A stretch of 41,529 nt of DNA. Source: Mediterranea sp. (in: CFB group bacteria) (GTDB lineage Bacteria; Bacteroidota; Bacteroidia; Bacteroidales; Bacteroidaceae). The stretch covers positions 1-41,529 of the forward strand of contig JAITSN010000110.1 of assembly GCA_031287715.1 (NCBI GenBank), read 5' to 3'. This document shows, piece after piece, positions 41,426-41,529 of the stretch (its first letter is position 1; each line of letters opens with the position of its first letter). Made by a program: the position numbers and the translations under genes. Below the pieces are notes generated by a model. The model did no database searches. It saw only the letters and a program-made list of their open reading frames with translations, and was not told where the DNA came from.

Positions 41426-41529
41426 TTAGAACAGTATCAGCTGTTTATCATCGATAAAGTCAACATAAACAGATGGTTTCTTTGGCAGGAAACTGTATGC
41501 CAAAATCCCAGCTATCAGGTTGGTAATGA
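41426..41529 (-). CDS. C-terminal end of an unidentified gene cut by the window edge
   Basis: An open frame on the - strand enters from the right edge and ends at TAA 41428-41426, giving ITNLIAGILAYSFLPKKPSV then YVDFIDDKQLILF. The pattern (hydrophobic stretch, KKP, acidic, QL.LF end) resembles the C-termini of some Bacteroidetes transposases, but 34 residues are too few to name it. Between cutC and this stop (41374-41425) nothing is recognised. Confidence 0.45.
   Translation of the reverse strand, partial: ITNLIAGILAYSFLPKKPSVYVDFIDDKQLILF

Overview
The window is a 41.5 kb piece of a Bacteroidales chromosome. Evidence for this: TAnnTTTG-type promoter -7 boxes before many genes, no obvious Shine-Dalgarno sites, a TonB-dependent receptor with a carboxypeptidase-regulatory-like N-terminus, DUF4491, DUF4199 and DUF5687 proteins, the order coiled-coil/zapA/rny, and a Na+-translocating decarboxylase. 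The repeats suggest a Parabacteroides/Tannerellaceae-like genome, but I cannot name the species from sequence alone.

Layout. (1) 0.3-10.6 kb, + strand: a carbohydrate locus. A TonB-dependent receptor and an acidic surface-type lipoprotein come first. A hairpin and a promoter box follow, and then a likely operon of a family 8 polysaccharide lyase (chondroitin/hyaluronan lyase with every catalytic residue in place), a DUF2264 protein, a GH88 unsaturated glucuronyl hydrolase and an M24 aminopeptidase. The lyase leaves 4,5-unsaturated uronic acids on its products, and GH88 removes them, so degradation of a uronic-acid-containing glycosaminoglycan is the natural reading. No SusD, sulfatase or sensor regulator lies in the window. 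(2) 10.64-13.25 kb: a mobile-element graveyard with a truncated IS982-type transposase, a group II intron fragment lacking a reverse transcriptase, a frameshifted IS1182-type transposase and several dispersed repeats. (3) 13.2-18.8 kb: a CAT-anticodon tRNA with its own promoter and terminator, Lrp/AsnC plus DUF4491, two FKBP isomerases, a zinc-finger-less sirtuin and two glycosyltransferases. (4) 19.0-24.9 kb: a 40-bp tandem repeat array, then miaA, a lipid kinase, kdsA, a DUF5687/ABC ATPase pair and an NlpC/P60 lipoprotein. (5) 24.9-28.6 kb, - strand: a probable operon of DUF4199, a GT2 enzyme, two cell-envelope proteins and ApbE. (6) 28.7-32.5 kb: a large inverted repeat with a strong terminator, then the oadGAB-type biotin-dependent Na+ pump. 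(7) 32.9-41.4 kb: uvrA, a UDG-superfamily protein, DUF454, a small regulator/membrane protein pair, the coiled-coil/zapA/rny cluster and cutC. The last 104 bases hold the C-terminal end of a - strand reading frame.

Most genes are housekeeping or envelope functions. The less ordinary features are a dispersed palindromic repeat translated in frame inside the N-terminus of KdsA, three families of dispersed repeats across the window, the intron relic, a long out-of-frame overlap between an ABC ATPase and an NlpC/P60 gene, a sirtuin without zinc ligands, a potentially leaderless DUF454 gene, and a long hairpin between zapA and rny. I found no CRISPR array and no clear new defence system.
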